The notes: generated by a model from the sequence alone, not told the origin. Positions 24,090 to 34,196 are shown, counted from the stretch's first letter. The stretch: DNA of 64,000 bases from Vagococcus salmoninarum (GCF_003987495.1 NZ_NGJU01000003.1:96568-160567); one strand, 5' to 3'. Program-made: numbers and translations.

Positions 24090-25628
24090 TCAGATTTGTA
24101 ACTCTTCAATATTAACGACCCGATCAACTAGTTGGTCGTAAAAATCTTGTTCGTGAGAAACGATTAAGATCGTCCCCTCATAAGCTGCTATCGCCTGTTT
24201 AAGGGATCGTTTCGTATCAGTGTCTAAATGGTTCGTCGGCTCATCTAAGATCAAGAGATTGCTTTTAATCATCGTCATAATACATAATTTTACTTTTGTT
24301 TGTTCGCCACCACTTAAAAACTTCATGGCTTTTTTGACATTGTCATCATGAATACCACTGCGAGCCAAATGGGTACGAATTTCTTTATCGTTTAATTCCG
24401 GATAAGCCTCTCGCACGTAATCAAAAGGTGTTAAACTCGGATTGTGCCACGTTAAGTCTTGTGAAAAATAATTAATAGCTACCCCTTCTGGTAAAATAGC
24501 CTTGCCACCTAGAGGTTTGATTTGGCCGATTAAGGTTTTTAACAACGTTGATTTACCAATTCCGTTAAAGCCATTAATGGCAACTTTTTCATCTCTTTGG
24601 ACAATTAAATTAATCGCCGGTAGTAAGGGCGCCTGATAACCAATCTTTAAATCTTTCGTTTCAATCAGATAGTTAGCTAAAATTGGACTGGCTGGGAACT
24701 CAAATGCCGACTGATACGTTTTTTCAGGGGCGGATATCCGATCAATTTTATTCAACTGCTTTTCTCGACTTTTAGCAATCGTCGAACGAGAACCGGCCTT
24801 GTATTTACGGATATATTTTTCTAGTTTGTCAATTTTTTCTTGTTGAGCATGGTAGTCTTTAACGTAATTTTCGTTGGCAATTTCTTTGAGCTTTAAGGCT
24901 TTATTTAAGTTGCCAGGGTATTTTTGTAACCGGCCAAATTCAATGTCACAAATGCAATTAGTAATTTGATCTAAAAAATGATAGTCATGGGAGATGACTA
25001 AGTAGCTACCGGGAAATTCATTCAGAAATTCCGCTAACCACTGGACATGTGTATCATCTAAATAGTTCGTTGGTTCATCTAGTAGTAAGACGTCTGGTTC
25101 TTCTAGTAAGAGCTTAGCTAGAAAAACTTTCGAACGTTGACCGCCACTTAATTCACTTAATTTTTTGTCCAAACCAATGGCGACAATTCCTAAACCATAA
25201 GACATCTTTTCAATGGTCTGTTCAATCGTGTAAAAGCCTTGTTGTTCCAGCAGTTCTTGTTTCTTGCCAGCTTTTTCTAAGAGACTGTCTTCCAGGCTCT
25301 CACCATACTCAGCGTAAAGATTTTGAATCTCTTCTTCTAATTTATATAATTGACTAAAAGACGTATGCAAAAAATCACGAATGCTTTGCCCTTCTTCAAT
25401 AGCTAAGTACTGTTCTAAGTAGCCGATACGACAATTATTTTGCCAAGTGATTTTACCTGAATCGGGTAAAGTTTCATTGATTAAGATTTTAATTAAAGTA
25501 CTCTTCCCTGCACCATTTTTACCAACTAAGCCCATGTGTTCCCCACGATTCAGGGCTAAATTGCCTTCTTGATACAAGACTTTATCTGGTAAAGCATAAT
25601 TTAAATCTTCTATTGTTAAGATACTCAC
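24090..25628 (-). CDS. ABC-F family ribosome-associated ATPase
   Basis: A 512-aa cytosolic protein with two ABC domains and no membrane segment, the ABC-F layout. The first domain has Walker A GKNGAGKST (about 38-46), LSGGQRSK and LLLDEPTNYLD. A charged interdomain linker (about 230-310) follows. The second domain has GFNGIGKST, LSGGEQTK and LILDEPTNHLD. ABC-F proteins bind the ribosome and either act in translation or protect against antibiotics. I cannot assign a subgroup, so resistance is possible but unproven. The start is GTG at 25628 with only a weak ribosome site. A structured leader with a terminator precedes it, as in many inducible ABC-F resistance genes. Confidence 0.88.
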   Translation of the reverse strand: MSILTIEDLNYALPDKVLYQEGNLALNRGEHMGLVGKNGAGKSTLIKILINETLPDSGKITWQNNCRIGYLEQYLAIEEGQSIRDFLHTSFSQLYKLEEEIQNLYAEYGESLEDSLLEKAGKKQELLEQQGFYTIEQTIEKMSYGLGIVAIGLDKKLSELSGGQRSKVFLAKLLLEEPDVLLLDEPTNYLDDTHVQWLAEFLNEFPGSYLVISHDYHFLDQITNCICDIEFGRLQKYPGNLNKALKLKEIANENYVKDYHAQQEKIDKLEKYIRKYKAGSRSTIAKSREKQLNKIDRISAPEKTYQSAFEFPASPILANYLIETKDLKIGYQAPLLPAINLIVQRDEKVAINGFNGIGKSTLLKTLIGQIKPLGGKAILPEGVAINYFSQDLTWHNPSLTPFDYVREAYPELNDKEIRTHLARSGIHDDNVKKAMKFLSGGEQTKVKLCIMTMIKSNLLILDEPTNHLDTDTKRSLKQAIAAYEGTILIVSHEQDFYDQLVDRVVNIEELQI

Positions 25629-25654
25629 ATTAATTCCAACTTTCAGTTTTTATC

Positions 25655-25695
25655 AGAAAAAAACAGAGTCCACGTTCTTACCGACGCCTCTGTTT
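25655..25695 (-). terminator. Terminator within the ABC-F leader
   Basis: AAACAGAG (25661-25668) pairs with CTCTGTTT (25688-25695), and the minus strand runs on into T. It lies about 30 bases before the ABC-F start, so it can only act as an attenuator of that gene. Confidence 0.8.
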
Positions 25696-25795
25696 AACAG
25701 ACTATTTTAAAGAAGGTCACACCAAGATTAATGGTTTTTTCGACTAATAATTAGTCTAAAACGGTTTCTTGAGCCCTTCTTGATAATTCTATCAC
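25696..25795 (-). promoter_or_regulatory. Structured leader of the ABC-F gene
   Basis: On the minus strand AAGAAGG (25775-25781) pairs with CCTTCTT (25710-25716). The enclosed segment carries CAAGA/TCTTG and the hairpin GACTAA-TTA-TTAGTC extended by TTTT/AAAA. No known riboswitch consensus fits. I see no convincing leader ORF, so induction could be through RNA folding or a ribosome stalled on a very short peptide. Confidence 0.5.
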
Positions 25796-25822
25796 TTTAA
25801 CATATTACGCCATATTTGTAAA
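25794..25822 (-). promoter_or_regulatory. Promoter of the ABC-F leader
   Basis: Minus-strand -35 TTTACA (25817-25822), 17-base spacer, extended -10 TGTTAAAGT (-10 hexamer 25794-25799). It places the start just before the leader stem. Confidence 0.6.
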
Positions 25823-25903
25823 ACACTAACTTCCTTAAACTATTCTGGGTCGACAGTTTCATGGTATGATTGATTGACAACTAACTTTTGGAAGGAGTCC
25901 TCT

Positions 25904-26563
25904 ATGAAAAAACCTCTTATCATCTTTGGTGGTAGCGGCTTTGTTGGTCAAGGGATTATTCAACTGGCATTAAGTAACGGTCAGCCCGTTATTAGTTTAT
26001 CCAAACACGGTCGACCTCGAAATAACTTCCCCCTGAGGGACTCACCTTTGATGACTTGGGTCGCTGTTGATGTTTTGACTGAAACAACTTGGCACCCTTA
26101 TTTACAAAATGCTCAGGCAGTTATTAATTTAATTGGCATTATTAAAGAAACGCCGGCCCAGGGACTGACTTATGAACGGATGATTGTTCTAGCTAACCGG
26201 TTAATTAGTCAAGAAGTTAAAATACAGCCAGAAATCCCTTATCTATTTCTTTCCGCCAGTGCCGCTGGTCCAGGAATTCCTCAAAGTTATCTCCTTAGCA
26301 AGCGCAAAGCTGAAAACGAGCTGACTGAGCTAACTAATCCAGTCGTGATCATTCGACCTGGACTAGTCACTAGTTGGCAAAAACCTAGCACCTTAGTTTT
26401 AGGTCCCTTGATTTACATAGCTAGTTGCTTGCCCCTTGTTAGTAAAGCTTTTAAAGCTGTCTTGCCAATTTCCCGCAAGCAGCTCAGCCAATGTCTCTAC
26501 CAGCAAATTGAGACTAACACGTCACAGTTAATCGACTTAACAAAAAAAGAATTTAGACCTTAA
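25904..26563 (+). CDS. NAD(P)-binding Rossmann-fold protein, epimerase/NmrA-like
   Basis: This 219-aa short-chain dehydrogenase-like protein has the nucleotide-binding motif FGGSGFVGQGI near the N-terminus (about residues 8-18). A YLLSKRKAE stretch near residue 130 resembles the YxxxK region of atypical SDRs, and VIIRPGLV follows. Such proteins resemble NDUFA9-type epimerase homologues; the substrate is unknown. The start is ATG 25904, seven bases after AAGGAG; a frame-extension to 25874 lacks a ribosome site. It is monocistronic with its own terminator. Confidence 0.82.
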   Translation: MKKPLIIFGGSGFVGQGIIQLALSNGQPVISLSKHGRPRNNFPLRDSPLMTWVAVDVLTETTWHPYLQNAQAVINLIGIIKETPAQGLTYERMIVLANRLISQEVKIQPEIPYLFLSASAAGPGIPQSYLLSKRKAENELTELTNPVVIIRPGLVTSWQKPSTLVLGPLIYIASCLPLVSKAFKAVLPISRKQLSQCLYQQIETNTSQLIDLTKKEFRP

Positions 26564-26582
26564 TTGGCTAAATTCTTTTTTT
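26542..26582. terminator. Bidirectional terminator between the epimerase and LacI genes
   Basis: AAAAAAAGAATTTAG (26542-26556) pairs with CTAAATTCTTTTTTT (26568-26582). Both strands end in T runs, and the left arm overlaps the 3' end of the epimerase gene. Confidence 0.88.
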
Positions 26583-26592
26583 ATTAAGTCAT

Positions 26593-27534
26593 TTAATTAA
26601 GGGCCTCACGTTTAATCAACTGACTGGTCAGCTCAATCTGATGATGGCCTTCTGTAAAAAGTTCTTTAAAAGCCGCGCGCCCAATTTCTTTTAAGGGGTG
26701 AGCCACTGAAGAAAAATTCAAGACTTGACTTAATAATTGATTCCCTTGCCCAATAATGATTGGTCTTTCACTGGAATCATAGGATGTCACGATACCAGCT
26801 GCTACTTCATCACCATTAGTGAAAATTGCTTTTGGCTGTGCCTCGTGATTTTTAAAAAATTGGCCAGCTTCCAGGCCCTCTTCAAAGCTCCGGCACTCAC
26901 GATAAATAACTGCTTGCTCTAAGTCACCAAAAACTACCGTGAAAGCTTCTAATGTCTGTTTCATACTTGGACTAGCTAGCTCATCTCGGCTTAAGGTAAT
27001 GCCGATTGGTAGCTGATTGGCCTCTTTCAATTCTAAGAAAATCTTCTGATAAAGTTGCTGACGTTCCATATAAACAGCGGAAATTGGGTAATCACCGATT
27101 TCTTCGCAACAAACAATCGCGACTTTTTCAGCATACTCGGCGATTTTTTCTAAAGAACTTTTTCGTGACAAAATAATTAAGCCGTCATAAGCTTTCGCCA
27201 AAGCCCCTGTTAAGTATTTATCTTCTAATTCCGCTTCGTAGTTCGTTGGCAGGATTGTCACTGTATAGCCTTTTTTGCTAGCCTCTTCAATGACACCACT
27301 CGTCATTTCATCAAACCACGAATTATTAATTAAAGGCAATAAGATCCCAATTTGTAATGACTTACCATAACTTAAACTACGGGCGTTACTATTTGGAATA
27401 TAGTCTAAGTCTTTGATGACTGCTTTGACCCGAGCCCTTTTTTCATCAGAAACATAGGGATGATTATTTAAGACCCGAGAAATCGTCGACACTGAATAAC
27501 CGGTTATTTTGGCAATATCATGAATGGTTGACAT
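26593..27534 (-). CDS. LacI-family transcriptional regulator
   Basis: A 313-aa regulator with an N-terminal LacI helix-turn-helix (TIHDIAKITGYSVSTISRVLN, given here as TIHDIAKITGYS and VSTISRVLNNHPYVS) and a periplasmic-binding-protein-like effector domain. LacI proteins usually sense sugars. No sugar operon is adjacent, so the target is unknown; it may act on the aldo/keto reductase or at a distance. The start chosen is ATG 27534, eight bases after AAGGGG; a GTG at 27543 is less likely. It follows the 83-aa gene by 22 bases in an operon. Confidence 0.92.
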   Translation of the reverse strand: MSTIHDIAKITGYSVSTISRVLNNHPYVSDEKRARVKAVIKDLDYIPNSNARSLSYGKSLQIGILLPLINNSWFDEMTSGVIEEASKKGYTVTILPTNYEAELEDKYLTGALAKAYDGLIILSRKSSLEKIAEYAEKVAIVCCEEIGDYPISAVYMERQQLYQKIFLELKEANQLPIGITLSRDELASPSMKQTLEAFTVVFGDLEQAVIYRECRSFEEGLEAGQFFKNHEAQPKAIFTNGDEVAAGIVTSYDSSERPIIIGQGNQLLSQVLNFSSVAHPLKEIGRAAFKELFTEGHHQIELTSQLIKREALN

Positions 27535-27556
27535 CCTCGTCACCCCTTTCTACTAC

Positions 27557-27808
27557 TTATAAGACCCTTTGACACCAGTTAAAAAGGGCTGTTTCTTGTT
27601 TTTTAATGCGATAAGTCGCATTGTCATATGTAAAGCTGATTGTTTCTAATCCTTTAGTCACATTCATAAGTTCAGGCAAGTACAACGCTTGAAAGAAGCC
27701 TTCACTTTGCAAAATTCCTTGATGAATGATTAACCACTTATGATTAATCACAGCTTTGACATAATGACTGGCCGTCTCTTCGGCGGTAATTTCAATCAAT
27801 CCTAACAT
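27557..27808 (-). CDS. Small hypothetical protein upstream of the LacI-type regulator
   Basis: An 83-aa soluble protein that I do not recognise. It is a mix of short strands (LIEITAEETASHYVKAVI, HKWLIIHQGIL, ISFTYDNATYRIKK) with no signal peptide, helix-turn-helix or metal motif. GGTGGAG precedes the ATG by seven bases, and a promoter with TTGACA lies upstream. It is the first gene of a two-gene operon with the LacI-type regulator. It could be an accessory of that regulator, which is only a guess. Confidence 0.65.
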   Translation of the reverse strand: MLGLIEITAEETASHYVKAVINHKWLIIHQGILQSEGFFQALYLPELMNVTKGLETISFTYDNATYRIKKQETALFNWCQRVL

Positions 27809-27838
27809 GGGCTTTCTCCACCTTTTAGTTTAACTATA

Positions 27839-27872
27839 ACTGGTGGAACCCATTTCATGTCAATCGCAAGCT
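27839..27872 (-). promoter_or_regulatory. Promoter of the 83-aa/LacI operon
   Basis: Minus-strand TTGACA is followed after 18 to 19 bases by TTATAG/TATAGT. The spacer contains TGGGTTCCACCA, a partial dyad that could be a regulator site. Confidence 0.5.
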
Positions 27873-27886
27873 TCCTTGATAGTAAG

Positions 27887-27916
27887 AAAGACTGGCATAA
27901 AATCATCCCAGTCTTT
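27887..27916 (-). terminator. Terminator after the aldo/keto reductase gene
   Basis: AAAGACTGG (27887-27895) pairs with CCAGTCTTT (27908-27916), and the minus strand continues into a T-rich stretch. Confidence 0.8.
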
Positions 27917-27925
27917 GACTACTTA

Positions 27926-28846
27926 TTATGGTAAAATGTTGCCGGCACTGCGGTAAATCTCGTACCATTCTTCTCTCGTTAAAGTTATCTTCGTGCTTGC
28001 TGCCACTTCACGAATGCGACTTTCTTTCATTGTTCCTAAAATTGTTTGGATTTTAGCTGGATGACGACTAATCCAAGCGGTTGCGATCCCAGTATTAGTT
28101 ACGCCATACTTATTAGCTAATTTATCAATGACTTGATTTAATTCAGGGAAACGGTCATTATCTAAAAAGACCCCTTCGAAAAAGCCAAATTGGTAAGGCG
28201 ACCATGCTTGAATCGTCATATCATGCAAACGGGAATAATCCAAGACACTGCCGTCATGGTCAACACTTGCTTCATCACGCATATTGACATGAATGCCCTG
28301 ATCGACCATCCCAGTAGCCATAATCCCAAACTGTAATTGATTGACTAATAAAGGCTGCTTAAGACTTTTCTCCAATAGTTCAATTTGCATCGGTTTTTGA
28401 TTACTAACACCAAAATGACGAACTTTGCCTTGGCTTTCTAACTGGTCAAAGGCAGCTGCGACTTCCTCTGGCTCAACTAAGGTATCTGGACGGTGTAAGG
28501 CTAAGACATCTAAGTAATCAACATCTAAACGTTGTAAAATACCATCCACAGAGTTGATAATGTGCTCTTTCGAAAAATCAAAGAAGCCTTGACGAATGCC
28601 ACACTTACTTTGAATAAAAATCTCTTCCCGCTTAACATTACTAGCTTTTAAGCCACGACCAAAGATTGCTTCACACTCACCACCACCATAAATATCCGCA
28701 TGGTCAAAGAAGTTTATCCCTTCACTGACTGTTGTTTCAATTAATGATGTGACTTCACGATCTGATAAGGCATTCATCCGCATACAACCTAATGCTACTT
28801 GCGATACTTTTAACTGTTCATTACCACCTAAATTAAGATAATTCAC
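27926..28846 (-). CDS. Aldo/keto reductase
   Basis: This 306-aa NADPH-dependent oxidoreductase of the AKR superfamily is most like the YcsN/YdhF branch. The catalytic tetrad is visible: Asp48 and Tyr53 in FDHADIYGGGE, Lys in IQSKCG and His in LALHRPD. Cofactor-binding residues near the C-terminus (TILGTMKESRI) are present. The natural substrate is unknown. The start is GTG at 28846, nine bases after AAGGAGG. It lies 50 bases downstream of a GntR-type regulator gene on the same strand, probably in one operon. Confidence 0.92.
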   Translation of the reverse strand: MNYLNLGGNEQLKVSQVALGCMRMNALSDREVTSLIETTVSEGINFFDHADIYGGGECEAIFGRGLKASNVKREEIFIQSKCGIRQGFFDFSKEHIINSVDGILQRLDVDYLDVLALHRPDTLVEPEEVAAAFDQLESQGKVRHFGVSNQKPMQIELLEKSLKQPLLVNQLQFGIMATGMVDQGIHVNMRDEASVDHDGSVLDYSRLHDMTIQAWSPYQFGFFEGVFLDNDRFPELNQVIDKLANKYGVTNTGIATAWISRHPAKIQTILGTMKESRIREVAASTKITLTREEWYEIYRSAGNILP

Positions 28847-28896
28847 TGGAAATTCCCTCCTTATTATACGACCCTTTCATTATACTATGAAACCAA

Positions 28897-29580
28897 TTAC
28901 ATTTCATATTTTTTTGTTGCCCCAAGCTCTTGTTGATCAATCACCGCTAACGTTAAACTATTGACTAAAATCCGAATTTCCCGGCGGCCTTGGGGAAATT
29001 TTTGCTCTTGTAAATACTTGACCATTTGCTTCATATGATAGTAAAACAAATTACTGTTTTCTCGCATTTCTATTAACTCTGGAAAATCAGCTTTGAGTAG
29101 GGCTTTTAAAATAGTCACTAATAAACTTTTATAATAATCATTCTTTTGAGCAACTAGTAATTCCTTGAAAAAAATAAGTTGTAGCTCTTTAGCTTTGCTC
29201 CCTTTTTTACTTTTCAAGGCTTTTTCCAAGTCCGCCAAAGCGTACGCCAACTTCAGGTAATCAAGCTCTAAGCCTTTACTCTCAACTTGAAATAAATACT
29301 GAATCAGCAATAATTCAAAGACATGTAATTGTTCAACATAAGTGGTTTTCGTCATTTGGCGACTTTCAACTACTGCGCCTTTGTAAGGAGCTAATTTTAA
29401 ATACCCTTCATCTGCTAGCAATTTTAAAGCTCCCCGAACTGGTGAACGACTAATACTTAATGCTTCTGCGACGTCGGCTTCAATAATTTTAGTGTTTTCG
29501 CCAATTACCCCACTGTCAATTTGACTTTTTAAATAGTCATAAACCCGTTCCTCAACTCTTTTTTTTCTCATATTTGTCAC
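28897..29580 (-). CDS. GntR-family transcriptional regulator (FadR-type)
   Basis: A 227-aa regulator with an N-terminal GntR winged helix (about 10-75; KIIEADVAEALSISRSPVRG) and an all-helical C-terminal domain of the FadR/FCD type, with weak conservation of the metal-binding histidines. The ligand is unknown. The start is GTG 29580 with AGGAG only four bases away; ATG 29571 is the alternative. It precedes the aldo/keto reductase, its likely target. The terminator of purB separates it from the purine genes upstream. Confidence 0.88.
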   Translation of the reverse strand: MTNMRKKRVEERVYDYLKSQIDSGVIGENTKIIEADVAEALSISRSPVRGALKLLADEGYLKLAPYKGAVVESRQMTKTTYVEQLHVFELLLIQYLFQVESKGLELDYLKLAYALADLEKALKSKKGSKAKELQLIFFKELLVAQKNDYYKSLLVTILKALLKADFPELIEMRENSNLFYYHMKQMVKYLQEQKFPQGRREIRILVNSLTLAVIDQQELGATKKYEM

Positions 29581-29614
29581 TTTTCTCCTAATTATCTAAA
29601 ATTGATGAAATAAA

Positions 29615-29638
29615 AAAGCATCTTCGCAAAGATGCTTT
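29615..29638 (-). terminator. Terminator after purB
   Basis: AAAGCATCTT (29615-29624) pairs with AAGATGCTTT (29629-29638) with a four-base loop and a T run on the minus strand. Confidence 0.9.
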
Positions 29639-29648
29639 CTTAGTTTAT

Positions 29649-30944
29649 TTAAGCTAAACCAACACGTACAAACAAATCATCCACATGTTTCATGTGCCAA
29701 TTATAATCAAAGGCATTGTCTAAATCAGACATGGTTAACACTTTCATGATTTTTTCGTCAGCTTCAAGTAACGGACGAAATTGTGTTTGATGATCCCAAG
29801 CATAGGCAGTTTTAGGCTGAACTAAGTCATAAGCTTCTTCACGAGTCATTCCGTTATCAATTAATTGTAATAACACACGTTGGCTATAAATCAAACCAAA
29901 TGTGCCTTCCATATTACGTTTCATATTTTCCGGAAAAACAGTTAAGTTTTCAACTAGATTGCTAAAACGATTCAACATATAATCGAGTAAAATCGTCGTA
30001 TCTGGAATAATAATTCTTTCAGCTGACGAATGAGAAATATCTCGCTCATGCCATAAAACCATATTATCCATTGCCGTTAAGACATGACCACGAATGACCC
30101 GTGCTAAACCTGTCATATTTTCAGAACCAATCGGATTGCGCTTGTGAGGCATCGCTGATGAGCCTTTTTGCCCTTTAGCAAAGAATTCCTCAACTTCACG
30201 AGTTTCCGATTTTTGTAAGCCGCGAATTTCCGTTGCGAATTTTTCGATACTTGTAGCGATAATTGCCATTGCTGAAACATACTCAGCATGTAAATCTCGA
30301 GGTAAGACTTGGGTCGAAATGTCTTGAGCGCGAATTCCTAACTTGTCACAAACAAAAGCTTCAACTGTCGGTGGCGTGTTTGCAAAGGTCCCAACTGCGC
30401 CACTAATTTTCCCTGCTTCCACACCTTTGGCTGCATGCTCAAACCGTTCAATGTTCCGTTTCATTTCTGAGTACCATAAAGCCAGTTTTAAACCAAAGGT
30501 CGTTGGTTCCGCATGAACACCATGGGTTCTCCCCATCATAACGGTTTTTTTATGGGCTTTAGCTTTTTCACCAATTACCTTAGTAAAACGTTCTAAATCA
30601 GCTCTTAATAGATCATTGGCTTGCTTTAATAAATAACCATAAGCGGTGTCAACAACGTCAGTACTCGTTAAACCATAATGAATCCATTTACTTTCGTTAC
30701 CTAGTGACTCAGATACAGAACGAGTAAAAGCCACCACATCATGTCTTGTTTCGGCTTCGATTTCTAAAATGCGAGGAATCTCAAAGCTAGCATTCGCTCT
30801 TATTTTGGCAACGTCTGCTTCCGGGATTTCTCCCATACTAGCCCATGCTTCCGATGCTAAGATTTCAACTTCTAACCAGGCTTCATAGCGGTTTTGATCT
30901 GTCCAAATTGCTCCCATTTCTGGGCGAGTGTAACGTTCAATCAT
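29649..30944 (-). CDS. purB: Adenylosuccinate lyase
   Basis: This 431-aa lyase of the fumarase/aspartase superfamily cleaves adenylosuccinate to AMP and fumarate, and SAICAR to AICAR in de novo synthesis. The signature loop [11 protein letters not shown] holds the catalytic serine (about 260-270), and the TGVHAEPTT-like stretch ([12 protein letters not shown]) carries a catalytic histidine. Length is standard. AAAGGAGT precedes the ATG. The gene starts 21 bases after the stop of the purK-like gene. Since the AMP-forming step is needed even without de novo purine synthesis, an active PurB is expected whatever the purK state. Confidence 0.97.
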   Translation of the reverse strand: MIERYTRPEMGAIWTDQNRYEAWLEVEILASEAWASMGEIPEADVAKIRANASFEIPRILEIEAETRHDVVAFTRSVSESLGNESKWIHYGLTSTDVVDTAYGYLLKQANDLLRADLERFTKVIGEKAKAHKKTVMMGRTHGVHAEPTTFGLKLALWYSEMKRNIERFEHAAKGVEAGKISGAVGTFANTPPTVEAFVCDKLGIRAQDISTQVLPRDLHAEYVSAMAIIATSIEKFATEIRGLQKSETREVEEFFAKGQKGSSAMPHKRNPIGSENMTGLARVIRGHVLTAMDNMVLWHERDISHSSAERIIIPDTTILLDYMLNRFSNLVENLTVFPENMKRNMEGTFGLIYSQRVLLQLIDNGMTREEAYDLVQPKTAYAWDHQTQFRPLLEADEKIMKVLTMSDLDNAFDYNWHMKHVDDLFVRVGLA

Positions 30945-30965
30945 TTTATTGACTCCTTTATCTCT

Positions 30966-32099
30966 TTAAAATTTATCATGCCATATTTGTGTCTCTCTAA
31001 TACTTGTAAGTTCTCCCTCAATGTCAGTCGTTAACGCCGTAATATGACCGACAACTTCTTTTTGATTCAAGCTGTCATTGCCATAGTAATGGTGATACCA
31101 ATTCTTTTTAAAAGGAATATAACTGATTGTCTCAACGAGCTGGGATTCTTGAACTTGCAGCAAAACAGCTGCTGACTGTAGTTTCACCTCAGGCAGTTGC
31201 CAACCACAAATACCACGAACATGAGCATCAAATTGTGACAAATTAGTCGCTTCCATCGAATAACTGCCTGCATCGTGTGGACCGGGATTAATCGTATTGA
31301 CATAAATCATGCCAGATGAAGTGATAAACATCTCTAACGTCATTACACCTTGCAAATTTAACGTAACTGCTAAATTATCGGCAATTCGATAGACTTCTTC
31401 GACGATTTCAGTTGAGATATCCGCTGGGACAACGGCACTCACAAACTGCTTGTCTTCATCATAAAATGTTTCTGCTACTGGAAAGGTTGTATAATCGCCA
31501 TTGCCATTGCCAACAACCATGACTGCAATCTCTTTTTCAAAAGGGATCAAGGCTTCCAGAATACATTTACCTTCTTTTATTAAAGGTAAACAACCGCGAA
31601 TATCCGAAACTTTCGTCATTAAATGTTGCGTTTCTTGACCTTCCCGTTTGTGAACTGATTTCAAAATACATGGAAACCCAATTGAATCAATGTACCCTTC
31701 AATATCTGAAATTTGACTAATAATACCGTAGGGAGCAATATTAATATTACTCTCTTCTAAGAAACGTCGTTCTAATAAGCGGTCTTGAGGGCACGCCAAA
31801 AGCTCATCACTTTGAACAATTGTGACTAATTCATCTAATTTTCTAATGACTTCGATCGCTACTAAAGAATATTCGAATGTCAAAATATCACATTTTTCGG
31901 CCATTTTAACTAGTGCCAATTCATCATCAAAAGTCGAGACAATTTGCCAATCAGCAACTTCAGCTGCTGAACAACCTTCTTTAGGATCAAAGATTCCTAC
32001 TTGAAAACCAATTGACTTTGCTGATAAGGCTAAGAGTCGCGCTAAATGGCCGCCGCCAACAATTCCGATTGTTTGGCCCGGTATGAATAAATTCGACAT
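30966..32099 (-). CDS. purK: PurK-like ATP-grasp protein with degraded active-site motifs
   Basis: A 377-aa protein with the PurK layout: a Rossmann pre-ATP-grasp domain with GIVGGGHLARLLA (about 12-24), a central ATP-grasp fold and a C-terminal barrel-like domain. PurK converts AIR to N5-CAIR with ATP and bicarbonate. Several family blocks are altered. The glycine-rich GGYDGKGQ loop reads HKREGQ. The metal/substrate block NEIAPRPHNSGH reads NTINPGPHDAGS, losing the second Mg-binding Glu, the Arg and the His. The late RKMGH reads EVVGH. The frame is intact and has a good ribosome site (GAGGGG). No purE is adjacent. It is likely catalytically changed or inactive. Confidence 0.85.
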   Translation of the reverse strand: MSNLFIPGQTIGIVGGGHLARLLALSAKSIGFQVGIFDPKEGCSAAEVADWQIVSTFDDELALVKMAEKCDILTFEYSLVAIEVIRKLDELVTIVQSDELLACPQDRLLERRFLEESNINIAPYGIISQISDIEGYIDSIGFPCILKSVHKREGQETQHLMTKVSDIRGCLPLIKEGKCILEALIPFEKEIAVMVVGNGNGDYTTFPVAETFYDEDKQFVSAVVPADISTEIVEEVYRIADNLAVTLNLQGVMTLEMFITSSGMIYVNTINPGPHDAGSYSMEATNLSQFDAHVRGICGWQLPEVKLQSAAVLLQVQESQLVETISYIPFKKNWYHHYYGNDSLNQKEVVGHITALTTDIEGELTSIRETQIWHDKF

Positions 32100-32157
32100 G
32101 CTTACCCCTCACTTTCTCTGACTCCTTTGTCAAGGTCTTCTCGACAATCACTCTCTT

Positions 32158-32186
32158 AGTTTAACAACGAGAAGTGACGGTGTCAA
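32158..32186 (-). promoter_or_regulatory. Promoter of the purK-purB operon
   Basis: Minus-strand -35 TTGACA (32181-32186) and -10 TAAACT (32158-32163), spacer 17. No strong PurBox pair is visible. Confidence 0.75.
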
Positions 32187-32247
32187 AGCTTTCGTAAGCA
32201 TTTAGGTAAAATTTTAGAATTCTAGCCATTCCTTTTAGGCGGGATTA

Positions 32248-33563
32248 TTAAGTTTGTTCCTTAAAAGCAATTGCCTTGGGTGCTTTTAGAGTGTCGTAGT
32301 TGAAAATCCCGTTTAACAACATTGCTGTAAAACTGCTCATCACGATGCCATTGCCAGTAAACATTTGCAGGGCTTGAGGGAATTGTGAGAAGACTTGGGG
32401 AACAATATTAAACCCTAAGCCGAAGCCTAGTGAAATCGCAATAATTAATAAGTTCTTTTCATTACTTAAATCTGATTTACTTAACATCTTCATGCCTTGA
32501 ACTGCTACCATGCCAAACATGACTAACATGCCTCCCCCAAGAACTGGTTCAGGAATGATCTGAGCAACTGCCCCAATTTTTGGTAGTAAGCCTAAAGCCA
32601 TTAAAAAGAAAGCTGAGAAATAAATCGGACGACGAGATTTAATTCCTGACAATTGAACTAAGCCCACATTTTGCGAAAAGCCGGTATAAGGAAACGTATT
32701 AAAGATTCCCCCTAAAATTACCGCCAGACCTTCTGCCCGGTAACCTTTTTTCAATTCATTTTTCCCAACTTTTTGATTTGTAATATCGCCTAAGGCAAAG
32801 TAGACACCAGTTGATTCAACCATACTAACAATTGAAATCACAATAATTAATAATGAAGACATTAAATCAAATTTCGGCAAGCCGAAGTAAAAAGGTTGAG
32901 GTAAATGGAGCCAAGTCGCTTCTTTGACTGCATCAAAATTTACCATGCCTGTCGCTAAGGCTGCTAAAGTCCCGCCAACTAATCCAACTAAAACGGAAAT
33001 TGAGCGTACGAACCCTTTGCCCCAGATTTGAATGACTAAAATTAAGGCGATCGTTAGAAAGGCTAAGCCGACAGTTTGTAAATCACCAAAATTTTCAGCC
33101 GTTTTATTGCCACCACCAATTTTTTCAATTGCCACAGGAATCAACGTTAAACCAATCACAGTAATCACTGTTCCAGTTACTAATGGCGGGAAGAACTTTT
33201 CAATTTTAGAAAAGACCCCTGAAATTAAGACAATAAAGATTCCTGCTACAATAATTGACCCGTACATCGTGCCGATGCCTTTAGTACTACCGATCAAAAT
33301 TAACGGTGAGACTGCTTGAATCGCACAACCTAAAACGACTGGTAGCCCAATCCCAAAATACTTATTGACTGTTAATTGTAATAAGGTTGCCACACCACAC
33401 ATAAAAATATCAATTGAAATTAAATAAGTCATTTGTTCTGAATTAAAGCCGAGACCTGTTCCGATTAATAATGGTACTGCGATTGCTCCTGCATACATTG
33501 CTAATAAATGTTGTAAGCCTAAGACGGCTGCTTTGCCGTTACTTTCTTGTTTTGTCTTTCCCA

Positions 33564-33564
<1 letters not shown>
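32248..33564 (-). CDS. pbuX: Xanthine permease
   Basis: This 438-aa nucleobase transporter of the NCS2/NAT family has about 12-14 membrane segments. The NAT signature region (TGFSQNVGLVQLSGIKSRR, shown as TGFSQNVGLVQLSG) lies near residue 290. It imports xanthine with protons. The start is GTG 33564, and its G is the last base of the xpt stop codon (TAGTG), so the two genes are coupled; AGGAGG lies six bases upstream. The purine riboswitch ahead of xpt controls both. The sequence after the gene up to purK shows a GGCGGGATTATTAAG-type tail but no strong terminator. Confidence 0.94.
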
Positions 33565-34178
<614 letters not shown>

Positions 34179-34196
34179 TTACGGGCTTTACTAAAC

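Noticed and set aside
24090-25628. Named antibiotic-resistance gene (lsa, msr, optrA)
   Set aside because: N-terminal and linker sequences do not match those I know; only the ABC-F family can be supported.
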